Below are positions 46,205 to 56,179 of a stretch of DNA of 64,000 bases, one piece after another. The translations under genes and the position numbers were made by a program. Numbering within the stretch: position 1 is the stretch's first letter; every line of letters starts with the position of its first letter. The notes beneath the pieces are model-generated. The model was not told the DNA's origin. It ran no database searches and was given only the letters and a program-made list of their open reading frames with translations. Origin of the DNA: Neoceratodus forsteri (Eukaryota; Chordata; Ceratodontiformes; Ceratodontidae); the NCBI GenBank assembly GCA_016271365.2, contig CM057459.1:821807001-821871000 (forward strand). The letters are read 5' to 3'.

Positions 46205-47312
46205 TCAAGTTGTCCCTAAGCCTTTCCCTCCTCTATCTTCAAATCTCTTTCTCTGAAAGGTGCTACCCTCTTGGACTATGTTGATTCCCTTGTGGTACTT
46301 GAAAGTTTCTATCATGTCCCCCATCTCTCTCCTTTCCTTGAGAGTATACATATTAAGATTCTTTAGTCGCTTTTTGTATGGTTTCTGGTGCAGACCCTGC
46401 ACCATTTTAGTTGACCTCATCTGAACTGCCTACGTCCTGTCTATGTCATTGCGGAGATGGGTCTCCAGAACTGTATGAAGTACTCCAGGTGGGGTCTCAC
46501 CAACTGTCTGTAGAGAGGGATGACAACTTCTTGTTTTCTACTGGCAATGCCTCTCTCTTTGCATCCCAGTATCCCCCCAGCCCTCCTTACTGCCTTCTCA
46601 CATTACCTACCTACCTTTAGGTCTTCTGGTATGACTGCCCCAGGTCCCTTTCCATTTTTGTTATTGTTAGTATCTCATATCCCATTGTGTACTCTTCCCC
46701 TGGGTTTTTGTTTCCCAGGTGCATTATTTTGCACTTCTTTGCACTGAATCTAAGCTGCCATACTTTTGACTATTCCTCCAACCTTGCCAAGTCCCTTCTC
46801 ATCCTTTCCATCCCACCCTTGTGTATCTCTCATCCTTTCCATCCCATCCTTGTGTATCAACTCCATTGTAGGTCTTTGAGTCATCTGCAAAGATTCAAAC
46901 TTTTCCTTCCAGTCCCTCTGCAAAGTCACTTATAAAGACATTAAAGAGGACCAGCCCCTGTACTGAACCCTGTGGTACCCCACTAGTGTCCCCCTTTCTT
47001 GGAAGAGGACTCCATTTGCTATTACCCTCTGTGTCCTGTTGTCCAATCAATGTTTTACCCAGGCTAACACCCTGGGACCCACTCTCAGGCTGGCTAACTT
47101 ATTTATTAATCTTTTGTGTGGGACTGTGTCAAATGCCTTGCTAAAGTCTAGGAAGGCCATGTCCACAGTCCCTCCCTGGTCTACTACTTTGGTCACCCTG
47201 GAAAATAAATCTATTAGATTTGTCTAACATGACCTTCCCACTGTTAATCCATGCTGCCTTGGGTCCTGTGCCCCACTGGCCTTTAGATACTCAACTATTT
47301 TTTCTTTCAGAA
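46205..47312 (-). pseudogene. CR1 reverse transcriptase fragment
   Basis: Reading on the minus strand from about 47312: RT N-terminal residues equivalent to LKEKIVEYL, then near 47180 MAFLDFSKAFDTV (intact palm Asp), near 47000 the PQGS region, and from 46420 to 46205 TKMVQGLHQKPYKKRLKNLN with YTLKERREMGDMIETFKY. The catalytic YADD is not seen; the region holds a 31-base tandem duplication at 46800-46861. Frames are broken in several places. Confidence 0.8.
46800..46861. repeat. 31-bp tandem duplication inside CR1
   Basis: CATCCTTTCCATCCCA(C/T)CCTTGTGTATC occurs twice in a row. The unit length is not a multiple of three, so it shifts the RT frame. It is absent from the other CR1 copies here. 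Confidence 0.85.
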
Positions 47313-47315
47313 GTA

Positions 47316-48040
47316 CCCTTCCACATCATGAATAAACTGAGCCCACCTGTCCATCATGTCCAGCTGATGAACAAAAAGGGACCCAAACAAAAATGGTACA
47401 ATGCCAATCAGCTGATTCTGTACAAAGGTGTTTAATTCTCCTTTCCTGGATGGGGGAACCTATATTTTTATCTATTTCTGCTTGATTTTTCAGAATGTAG
47501 CAAATTGCAATCTACATTCCACTTTGTGCTTTGGTAAGTGTTGTGGAAGCAGCCTCAAAGCATCTCCAGACCCTTCTGCATCACCTGAGTCTGAGCCTCT
47601 TGAGACCCACGTCACTGCCTCTTCCAATGGTGCATGGCCATCTGACTTCCATCTAGTCATGTGACTGTGGCAGAAGGAAAAGATACCATCTTAGGGCCAT
47701 GGTGGTATCCGCAGATAACTCTAGTGTGCAGATTGAATGGAAAACTGTTAATTCTTCTGAACAGGGCCTCCAAGTGGCATGCCTTGCCAAAGGGACCTAT
47801 AGTTTGGCAGCATGCTATTGAGCATAAAGGTGTATTCTGCTCCAAAAACCCTTAATGGAGTTTGGGTGTAGCAGGCATAACAGGAATTGTAGGTACTGTG
47901 ACAGGTGTGTTTGGGTCTGGCCTGAAAATTTGGAATATGGTTGATTTGGCAAAACATTGACGACATATAAAACAGTCAGCAAGCTCAAAAGGTGATACAG
48001 TCCATACTACACGGTATTGATGGTTTATCTCAGGAGAAAA
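47316..48040 (+). pseudogene. Retroviral integrase end and possible env remnant
   Basis: 47330-47435 continues the integrase C-terminal domain after the CR1 (KLSPPVHHVQLMN, then KWYNANQLILYKG and a stop). Downstream, 47440-48040 has no long frame, but at about 47868-47950 one frame reads a Gly/Ile/Val-rich hydrophobic stretch (AGITGIVGTVTGVFGSGLK) like the fusion peptide at the start of a retroviral transmembrane subunit, in the right order after pol. The rest is too decayed to call. No 3' LTR was identified. Confidence 0.4.
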
Positions 48041-48053
48041 TATTCATGGTGTA

Positions 48054-48240
48054 TGACAGGCAGTATAGCACAGTGGTTTAAGGCTCTGAGCTGCAAACCT
48101 GGAGACCTGGGTTTGAAACCCACAGCCCCTATTTGCATACTGTGTGACCCTAAGCAAGTCACTTAACTTCCTTGTGCTCCCAGGTTGCACCTGTAAACAA
48201 GCTTTCAGCTTAGTGTGTTTCTTCTGTCAAAAAAAAAAGA
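48054..48240 (+). mobile_element. CORE/MIR-type tRNA-derived SINE
   Basis: The head has an A box (TATAGCACAGTGGTTTAAGG context) and a B box (GGTTTGAAACC) in tRNA-like spacing, the internal promoter used by RNA polymerase III. The body has the CORE domain signature GTGTGACCCTAAGCAAGTCA followed by CTTAACTTCCTTGTGC, as in MIR and other CORE-SINEs. The 3' end has a run of about 10 A at about 48229-48238. The copy is nearly full length. It has no clear target duplication. It depends on a LINE for mobilisation; for MIR the partner is L2, and L2-like LINEs are present here. Confidence 0.85.
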
Positions 48241-48467
48241 TATAGCACGTTTATTTAATGAGACCCAAATTAAAAATTAATGAATTGATTTATTATAATA
48301 ATAAAGAAGCTGAAGATCAACACAAAGGCAGGGAAACCATTTGTTCATCTTATGGTACTTACGGTATGCCATAAACATTATCATTAATCTCTTCAGGGAT
48401 CTGGAATCGGGGTGTATCCCTGATCTGAACCATAATAAACGTATGTCTTGATTGCACTGCTCATATT
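48241..48467. other. Unassigned non-coding stretch
   Basis: Nothing recognisable was found between the SINE and the foldback element. Confidence 0.5.
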
Positions 48468-50034
48468 AATATAGAAAGAAAAAAGCACCCAGTCCAGAGC
48501 AGATCAAATATAAAACTTATTTATTCAAAACTGTGCAAAACTATGTCAACTAATCACTATAACGGTGGTAGGGTGAAAAAATGTACACTCTTACATTTTG
48601 CAAGGCAAGCTGCCTAGCTTCTTCAGAGAGAGTGCAACAACCAGCATTATAAAGTCAAAATCTCCCCTCGGGATTACATGTATTGATAAAGTAGCAACAC
48701 TAGATACTTCAAATAATTGATACAACAGAGATGATACTAAGTATCTATTTGCCAATCATTTAATTGTGAGGTTGATCATTGTAGCCCTGTCTTCTTTGTC
48801 TCCTTTAGCAGTGATTTAAATAATTAAATAGATTGTATTACTTCACTCTATGTATTGATCATTCTAGCCCTGTCTTCTTTACCTCCATTAGAATGATTTA
48901 AATAGTTAAATAGATTGCATTACTTCACTGTATGTATTGATTGCTTCTCTAAATAAATAACTAGGGATGCAGTAACAATAAAATATTTGAGGTTCTGAAC
49001 AGGCTTTTTAAATACATATGTCTGTATAAAATTAGTTTTCAACCCTAATGAAATTCTGTTGTACGTGATTATTTCATTAGTGTTTTTAATTATGTTGGGG
49101 TTTGCACGTGGAGATTTTGGGCAAGATCCACAAAGAAAAACTTTTAAATTTTCCCTCCACAACTGCCATTGTGGACTGGAATCATCCGCATCTGCGGCGG
49201 TGCAATTCACAGCCGTGGCAGTTGCGAAGGGTGCTACGGCGGGTTCCACTGCTCGTAGCAGTCTCCCACAGCTGCGTTGCTATCCATGGTGACAGCATCC
49301 ACAAGCTGCCATATTCTGTGGAGCCAGTTGTACTCTGGCTCCACCTACATGAATGCCTGCAGCTGCAGGTGACCTGCGGCTTCACAAGTGGTTTCCCACT
49401 AGTGCCGAGGTTTTCCCGCAGCTGTGGGTCCTTCTCCCCCTTCTGTGGACCCCGCCCCTTGTCTTTATAATGCTGGTTGTTGCACATGTTACACTATCTC
49501 TGAAGAAGCTAGGCATCTTGCCTTGCAAAATGTAACAGTGTACATTTTTTTTACTCTGCCACCATTATGGTGATTAGCTTATTTATTTATTTATTAAATT
49601 CTTGGATTACAAATACCTTTGAGGAGAAACTGCTCCTTTACAAAGGTTCCACGTCAAAGGATGAGGGTCAACATACATACAGAGGTAGTAAAAGAATGTA
49701 CCATAAACAACCAAAACAACTAAAAGAAAAAATAAAGATACTCAGTTACAACATACTTTGAGATAATATTCATATAACGAGCTGCTTGAGTAGGCAGCTG
49801 GCTGCGGTAACAATAAGAGATTGAGGGCACCATAGGTAGTTAGTATTGCAGGCATGCGACCGGGAGAGGAAGTTGGCAGGCTAATGGGCCACTGTCCGAT
49901 GGTGGTGGAAAATGTCTTGTACCAGTGCAGATGCAACGCAGGAAAGGAGTCACAAGGATATTTTTGCACAGTTTTGAATAAATAAGTTTTATATTTGATG
50001 TGCTCTGGACTGGGTGCTTTTTTCTTTCTGTATT
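48468..50034. mobile_element. Foldback DNA element with long inverted repeats
   Basis: The left arm (48468-48654) is the reverse complement of 49462-49577 joined to about 49962-50034. Shared anchors include CACCCAGTCCAGAGCA (left), GCAAGGCAAGCTGCCTAGC and CAACAACCAGCATTATAAAG, each found reversed on the right. The gap in the right arm is a later insertion. The interior (48655-49461) has a CpG-rich stretch at about 49110-49460 and no transposase, so the element is non-autonomous. The superfamily is unknown; outer ends and target duplication were not resolved. Confidence 0.75.
49578..49961 (-). mobile_element. 5'-truncated LINE tail inserted in the foldback arm
   Basis: The segment interrupts the right arm between GATTAG (49572-49577) and TTTTGCACAG (about 49962). 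Its left end reads CTTATTTATTTATTTATTAA on the plus strand, that is, a (TAAA)n tail on the minus strand like the LINE tails at 27113 and 31795. No coding part was recognised. About 9 bases of the arm appear lost or altered at the junction, so a target duplication cannot be read. Confidence 0.7.
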
Positions 50035-51854
50035 GACACGTTTTTTATTTAATTAAGCACCAGTCATATTACTCGGTGCAGCTTTCTTTCTCTTGTTTCT
50101 GCTCATATTTGTAGAACTCTGATCTGTACTATGAAGTGCATGGCCAGAACTGTTTCCTTTTCTTTAGCAGCCACTAGGAACTTGGGTTATGTTACACCAC
50201 AACCGAAGCAAGGACCCTGCTACACGGCACAGCATTGTGACATTAGGGAGACAATGTACGTTTCCTTCATGTTGTCTCTCCAAATTTTTGACAAGGATTC
50301 TTCAGTCTTCAACGAGTTAGCTAAAATCCACTAGATGTGCCATCTAGAGGGCAGCATCTATAGAGAATCGATCAACCTTCCTCTTTTGCTGGTGTTTCAT
50401 CCACAACTGGATGCCTGGGTAGCTCCACATATGGACTGCTGTGCAGTAAAGGGCTACCGTTATTTGTGCTGATGTGATGTCTTTGATGTAACTATTACAG
50501 TGTGCGATTATTTCATGAACTGTATAGACTGGTCATATACTTTTGATGATGACCTGTTTGAATCTACTTCTGCTCCTGTCAATGTCACATTGCCTACTCA
50601 CGCAACTTCAACATCTCCTAAACAGCATGCCACGAGAAGCCGTGCAATGTCTCAACAGCCAGATAATGAATGCCTCCATTACCTGCCCTGTACAATTCAT
50701 GAAGTGGCATCTTCCTCAGGTTCGAGTTACCTACAATAGTGAAGGACAATACTGTGCTGTGATCAACTACAAGAATTTCTGTTATGGACTTCTGAACTGT
50801 GGTGTTGACATGACCAGCTTCTGTATTGTACTACATGTATGCACTGTCATTGGCCATACTGTTATCACACCTGTCCCCACCCCCACCCCGAACTTGAATA
50901 CATTGATAGTGACCGTGACTATGTTAATGCTATAGAACAGCATTTGCCAGTTTTTAATGTGCATATTGACCCACTCACCCTGAACTTCAAATCTTTATTA
51001 GATAGAAAGGATACACATATCATTCATATCAGCACAATAATAATCTTAATGAACTTTTTCATGATGGTGATTTAAGTACTGCATTATCTAACAATTGATT
51101 GGAACTTACATTTAAAGGTTTTGTCATTATTCATGTCTTTTTGATTCTTTTCCTTGTTATTCACCTATGCTGCTTACACCACACTCTCCAAAAGCACCGT
51201 GGTCCGCTAAAAATTCTTTATGCCACTCATTCTGCCAAGATTTAGCTCACACTACTTATCGTTTTGGTGTTGCCTCTTCACAAGGCAACAAGCAGGAGAA
51301 TATGATTCATGGGACACCCCACATATCTATATATCCCCATACATGCTTCAGCACTCATTAAGGTGGCATACGATGCATAAGATGTAATCCATATTTCTTT
51401 TTCCTTTGTGACTAAGAAACTTGTCATCCAGCACTATAATTTAATAGTGTCTGTGCACCACCTACAGAATTTTGTGCTGTTGTAATAATCAGCACCTTTT
51501 ATGTATTGTTGTACTGTTGCCCAAAACTAGCCGTAGTCAGCTACAGTATATATCTTTATAAGTGTGTACATGCAAAACCAAAGATGATCTATCTGTCTTA
51601 GGTGCTAGATGCCCACAAAAACCCACCAATAGATTGCTGTATTTTGCTCCTCTGCCTTTTGGCAGAGACCATTACCTAGTGGCATACGTTGTTATCTCTA
51701 GTATAAGACTGTAAATCTGTTTTTCTCTGAGCTAACATGACAACACCATGGTGTTCAGAGGCTTCTGAACTCCCAGCAGGTACTCTGTTTATCTATAGTT
51801 TCTGGAATTAACTTTCTTTGCTGCATCTGAACTTCTGTGCTGTGTTTTGCCACA
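50035..51854. other. Unassigned stretch with coding-like and LTR-like hints
   Basis: 50500-50935 has overlapping open frames (79 and 130 codons) with several Asn-X-Ser/Thr sites and many Cys, and 51520-51720 has a TATA-like AGTATATATCTTTATAAG. This order could be the end of an old retroviral env plus an LTR, but no motif identifies it and no LTR ends or polypurine tract were found. I leave it unassigned. Confidence 0.3.
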
Positions 51855-52180
51855 GGTCTAGACTCTGACTAGTAACAACTCATGGTTGGAGAAGTGGTGC
51901 AAAGGGGAGGGGTTTGGTTACACTGGGTACTGGGGTCCCACCTGGAGTGGTAAGGGCCTATACAGATGTGATGGCCTGCAGCCATCCAGGAGGGGAACCA
52001 CAGTCCTCAGTGAATGGTTTTAATGTTACTTTGATGAACATTTAAACTACCTGAAGGGGCTGCAGAAGGAAGCAGGGAGGCATTAATTGTCCTCCCCCAC
52101 AGGCTGAAGTAGTCAGTAGGGAGAACCCTAAGAAAGAGAGAAATCCCCAAGAGTTCCATTAATAAGAAAACAAACTAGTA

Positions 52181-54686
52181 ATGAAGGGAGATGGGAATGA
52201 GTGCAGAGGGAGTATGGAAAGAGGGAAAAAGAGAAGAAGGGGGGTTGACAATCAGGGTAGTGACAAAATCTGGAAGGCCATGTGTACAAATGCTCAATGT
52301 CTGGGAAATAAAATTCTGGACCTAAAGGCCATTATGACTGAGGCTGACCTAGATATTGTTGCCATTACCAAGTCATGGTGCACTGAGAATCATGAGTGGG
52401 ATATAACCATACCAGGCTATAATCTGTTCAGGAAGGACAAAGTGGGAAATAAAGGAGTGAATGTGCTGCTTTATGTGAGAGAAAGCATAAAAGTGACAGA
52501 GATACAGTGAATTCAGGGATGGGCATACAGTAGGAACTGTGGGTTACCCAAGAGATGGGGAATGGAGCCACTATTGACACTTGTGTGATCTACCGACCTC
52601 CAGCATGGGGGGGGGGGAGGTTGAATAAAGTTCTGCTGGAAGCCATCTAAAACATGGCAAATAAGAGGGAGGTGCTGCTGGTGGGGAACTTCAAATTGCT
52701 GATGTGAATTGGAGCCTCCCAGCTGCAGATTCAGCAAGGAGCAGGGACACCCTGGATTCCCTGCAGTGGGCATTCATCATGCAGCTAGTAAGGGAGCCCA
52801 CTTATGATGGGGCAGTTCTTGACCTTGCATTCACTAACAGGGACAGCGTTGCAGACATTAGGCCACCTGGGGACCAGTGATCATTGTACAGTGTGGTTTA
52901 ATATAAGAACTCTGGCAGAATCCAACCACACAAGGGCGAGGATCCTGGACTTCAGGAGGGACAATTTTAAAAAGATGGGTGAATGCATCAGGGATGACCT
53001 GTGTTGGGGGAGACTTGGGTGAAGTAGAGGAACAGTGGGCAAAACTAAAAGGGGGCATAGTGAAGGCAACAAACCTCTGTGTCAGGCAAATAAACAAAAG
53101 CAAGGGGAAAAAGAGACTGCTATGGTTCTCAGAAGAGGTGGCTGGGAAAGTAAGGTCAAAAAAGTTAGCATTCATGAGATACAGTATAAGAAGACACAGA
53201 GGGAGGAGGATAAGGGGATGTATCAGAATAAACAGACGGAGGCAGGGAAAACAGTAAGGAGTAAAAGGTGCAAACAGAGGAGAGAATAGCCCAGGCAGTA
53301 ACAAAAGTCATTTTTCAGGTATGAAAGTGAAAAAAGGAAGACCAGATGAAGGATTGTAAGGCTGAGAAGGGAAGGGAGGAATTGGGTGGAGGCAGACTAG
53401 GAAAAAACAGATATCCTGAAGAAATACTTTTGTTCAGTGTTCACAGAGGAAGGGGAAGGCAAGGGGCCACAGAATAGTAACAAGAGCATTGAAGGAAGGG
53501 ATGTGATCACTAGTCCATTTTCAGAGGAGATAGTCCTGAAGCAATTCGCAAACCTGGATATTGAGGGAGTTCAGGGAGGCACTGGCTGTACCTCTGACAG
53601 TCCTGTTCAGCTGCTCACTGGAGACAGGAGTGGTTCAGGAGGACTGGAGGAGGGCTGATGTAGTCTCATTTCACAAAAGTGGTAGCAGGGAGGAGGCTGG
53701 TATCTACAGGCCAGTCAGCCTGACTTTGTTGGTGGGGAAATTAATGGAATCCCTGCTGAAGGAAAGGACTGTGGAATATCTTGAATCCAGTGGCTTACAA
53801 GATCTGAGGCAGCATGGATTCACAAGGGGAAGGCCATGTTAAACAAATCTGATGGATTTTTTTGACTGGGTGACCAGGAAATTGGATCAGGATGGAGTGG
53901 TGGATGTGGCCTACTGAGAGTTTAGTAAAGCCTTTGACACCGTTCCACATAGGAGACTCATAAGCAAACTGAGCAGCCTAGGAGAGGGACAAAAAGTGGT
54001 AAACTCAGTAATAATTTGGTTAGGGGATAGGTGACAGAGGGTAGTGGTAAACGGAATTCACTCTGACGGAGGGAGGGTGGCCAGCAAGGTGCCACAGGGA
54101 TCAGTACTTGAACCAGTTCTCTTTAATGTCTTTATTAATGACATTACAGAGGGGCTGGATGGGAAGGTATGCCTTTCTGCAGATGACACTAAAATCTGCA
54201 ATTGGGTAGACACTCCAGGAGGCATGGGAAAAATGAGTAGTGATCTGAGAAAGTTAGTGGAGTGGTAAAGAGTATGGCAGCTGGGTTTCAATACAAAAAA
54301 GTTCAGAAAAATGCACTTAGGGTATAGACACCCAGGGGCAGACTACAAAATGGGGATAGTGATATTGATGCCAACCAAACAGAAAAGAGACCTGGGGGTA
54401 GTCATATCTGATGACCTAAAGGTGGCCAGGCAGTGTGTCAAGGCAGTTGGGAGAACTAGTGGATGCTGGGATGTATAGGGAGAGCTATCACCAGCAGAAA
54501 AAGGGAGGTGGTGTTACTTCTCTATAGATCACTCGTGAGACCTCATCTAGAGTACTGTGTCCAGTTCTGGAGAGCTCATCTCTGGAAAGACATAGACACG
54601 GTGGAGGCAGTCCAGGGTAGGGCAACTAAAATGGTACTGGGTTTGCATAAAAAGCCCTATGAGGAGAGAATGAAGGACCTCAATAT
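52181..54686 (+). pseudogene. CR1 ORF2: endonuclease and reverse transcriptase
   Basis: The endonuclease starts at about 52280 (CTNAQCLGNKILDLKAIMTE; VAITKSWCTE, where the ETW motif reads KSW, losing the catalytic Glu). The GDFN motif near 52685 reads GNFK-like, also degenerate. The linker is at about 52940 (RARILDFRRDNFKKMGECIR). The RT has VSLTLLVGKLMESLLKERTV (about 53717), the palm near 53930 (SKAFDTVPH, intact), the KVPQGSVLEPVLFNVFINDI motif (about 54085) and the catalytic box as SADDTKI (about 54177; Tyr replaced by Ser, both Asp kept). The C-terminus is MLGCIGRAITSRKREVVLLL, LEYCVQFWRAHLWKDI (54463-54640). At least six frame changes. Confidence 0.85.
54679..54686. repeat. 8-bp target duplication, left copy
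   Basis: CTCAATAT is repeated at 55669-55676. Eight bases is the hallmark length for hAT insertion, and the two copies sit exactly outside the matching terminal inverted repeats. Confidence 0.85.
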
Positions 54687-55668
54687 TAAGGCTATGCAAT
54701 TAATGACTATTATTTCCTGAATACCATGAATAATGCACTATTCATTATTCGGATCATGAATAATAAATAGTGCACTATTCATTCACTATTCAGGAAACAC
54801 CTTGATGCATACCTAAAACATAAAAAAAAAGCCAAATGCCTCAACACATATTCCTCCATAGAGCAGATCCAATGTTATATAGAGAAGCCCCCCATCCCTC
54901 CACCCTCAGTTATCAACCAAATCCTTCCTCCTCCCCTCACCACATTTTGACATGCCATTAATTTCTAAAAATAAAAAAAAAAAAAACGTAATGATGGGTG
55001 ACTGACACAACCCGCCCGCCTCCACAACCGGCCACCAGGTTTCAAGGCTGTCATCTCCCCCCACACACACACCAGTTGCCTTCTTCTGAATGAAGCCACT
55101 TGCACACTTGCCTGCATAGCAGAACCAGCTGATCATGTTATCAGCAGGTTTTACTATGTGAGTAAGCACAAGCACGAGTGACTTCATTCAGAAAAAGGCA
55201 GCCAGCCATGGAGAAGGGTGGGCTGTGCCGGTTGCCTTCAGCTATAATTTACAATTAGGTGCGGGGTGTGTGGGCTGCAGGGTGGGGAGGGGACTGCTGC
55301 TAGTTACCGGTGTGTGTGTGTGTGAGGTGGGGGGGTGACAGCCTTGAAACCTGGTGGCTGGCCGTGGAGGTGGGCGGCTTGTGCTGGTCACCCATAATTG
55401 CATTTTTTTTATATATAAAAGAAATTAATGGCATGTCAAAATGTGGTGAGAGGAGAGGAGGGGGGATTTGGGTGCTAACTGAGGATGGGGGAATGGGGGC
55501 TTCTTTATATAATATTGGATCTGCTCTAGGTTGGAAAATGTGGGGTCTTTTGGCTTTTTTTTGTCCTTTTATAACAAAAAACAAATACGAATATTTGGTA
55601 GAATATTCGACAACATGGGCACCTAAAATTCAGCTGAATATTCGAAAAAAGATATTCGCACAGCCCTA
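54687..55668. mobile_element. Non-autonomous hAT foldback element
   Basis: Termini TAAGGCTATGCAA (left) and the reverse complement TAGGGCTGTGCGAA (right) are the imperfect terminal inverted repeats, typical of hAT. An 8-bp duplication, CTCAATAT, flanks it. The whole element is an imperfect palindrome: 54862-55085 pairs with about 55300-55530 (for example CATTTTGACATGCCATTAAT against its reverse complement near 55420), and an inner hairpin near 55080-55200 has CTGAATGAAG with CTTCATTCAG. There is no transposase. It would need an autonomous hAT copy elsewhere. Confidence 0.9.
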
Positions 55669-55676
55669 CTCAATAT
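55669..55676. repeat. 8-bp target duplication, right copy
   Basis: This is identical to 54679-54686. CR1 coding sequence resumes here. Confidence 0.85.
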
Positions 55677-56179
55677 GTACACCCTGGTGGAAAGAAAGAG
55701 AGGGGTGATATGACAGAGACTTTCAAATACCTCACGGGTACAAATAAGGTACAAAAGGGAAGCATTTTTTCATAGAAAACGATGCTGTAGAACAAGAGGT
55801 CATGTTATTAAGCTGGAGGGGGGGTAAACTCAGGGGAGATATGAGGAAGTACTTCTTCACAGAAAGAGTGGTGGATGCCCAGAACAGTCTTACAGTGAAG
55901 GTGGTGGGGGCAACAATGGTAGCTGGGTTCTAGAATGCATTGGACAGGCATAAGGGAACATTCGTGGTAAGGCAAGGTGGGGATCTGAAGATTAAGTATG
56001 GTCTGTGGTAATACAATAGGTAGGGGGAAAATGGGCGAACTAGGTGGGCTAAGCTTCCTTGCCTGCCATTGAATTCTATGTTTCTATGTTTGTCCATATC
56101 CCTTCTGACCTCCATCTTCTCAGAAGCCATCTTTTGGCCTCCATGAAGGCTGCCACAAACCATAGTTGCTGGGGTTTAT

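Larger units (their letters stand above)
45959..47318 (-). mobile_element. CR1 LINE inserted into the retroviral integrase
   Basis: A minus-strand CR1: 3' tail at 45961 (AACATAGAAACATA), 3' UTR block GGCCCACCCAGTTTGCCC, RT C-terminus and palm, 5'-truncated in the RT N-terminus at about 47318. Retroviral integrase sequence stops at its left edge and continues at its right edge, so it inserted after the retrovirus. CR1 normally makes no clear target duplication, and none is seen. Confidence 0.9.
51855..56095 (+). mobile_element. CR1 LINE, nearly full ORF2, with nested hAT element
   Basis: This plus-strand CR1 starts at about 51855 with sequence upstream of the endonuclease and ends in the classic tail GAATTCTATGTTTCTATG at about 56073-56093. 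It is the longest CR1 copy in the window. It is interrupted at 54687-55668 by a hAT foldback element with an 8-bp target duplication. Without that insertion it spans about 3.3 kb, consistent with loss of ORF1 and 5' UTR. Confidence 0.9.

Noticed and set aside
49110..49460. CpG-rich block considered as a CpG-island promoter
   Set aside because: It lies inside the foldback element between its two arms and has no adjacent gene. More likely part of the element.
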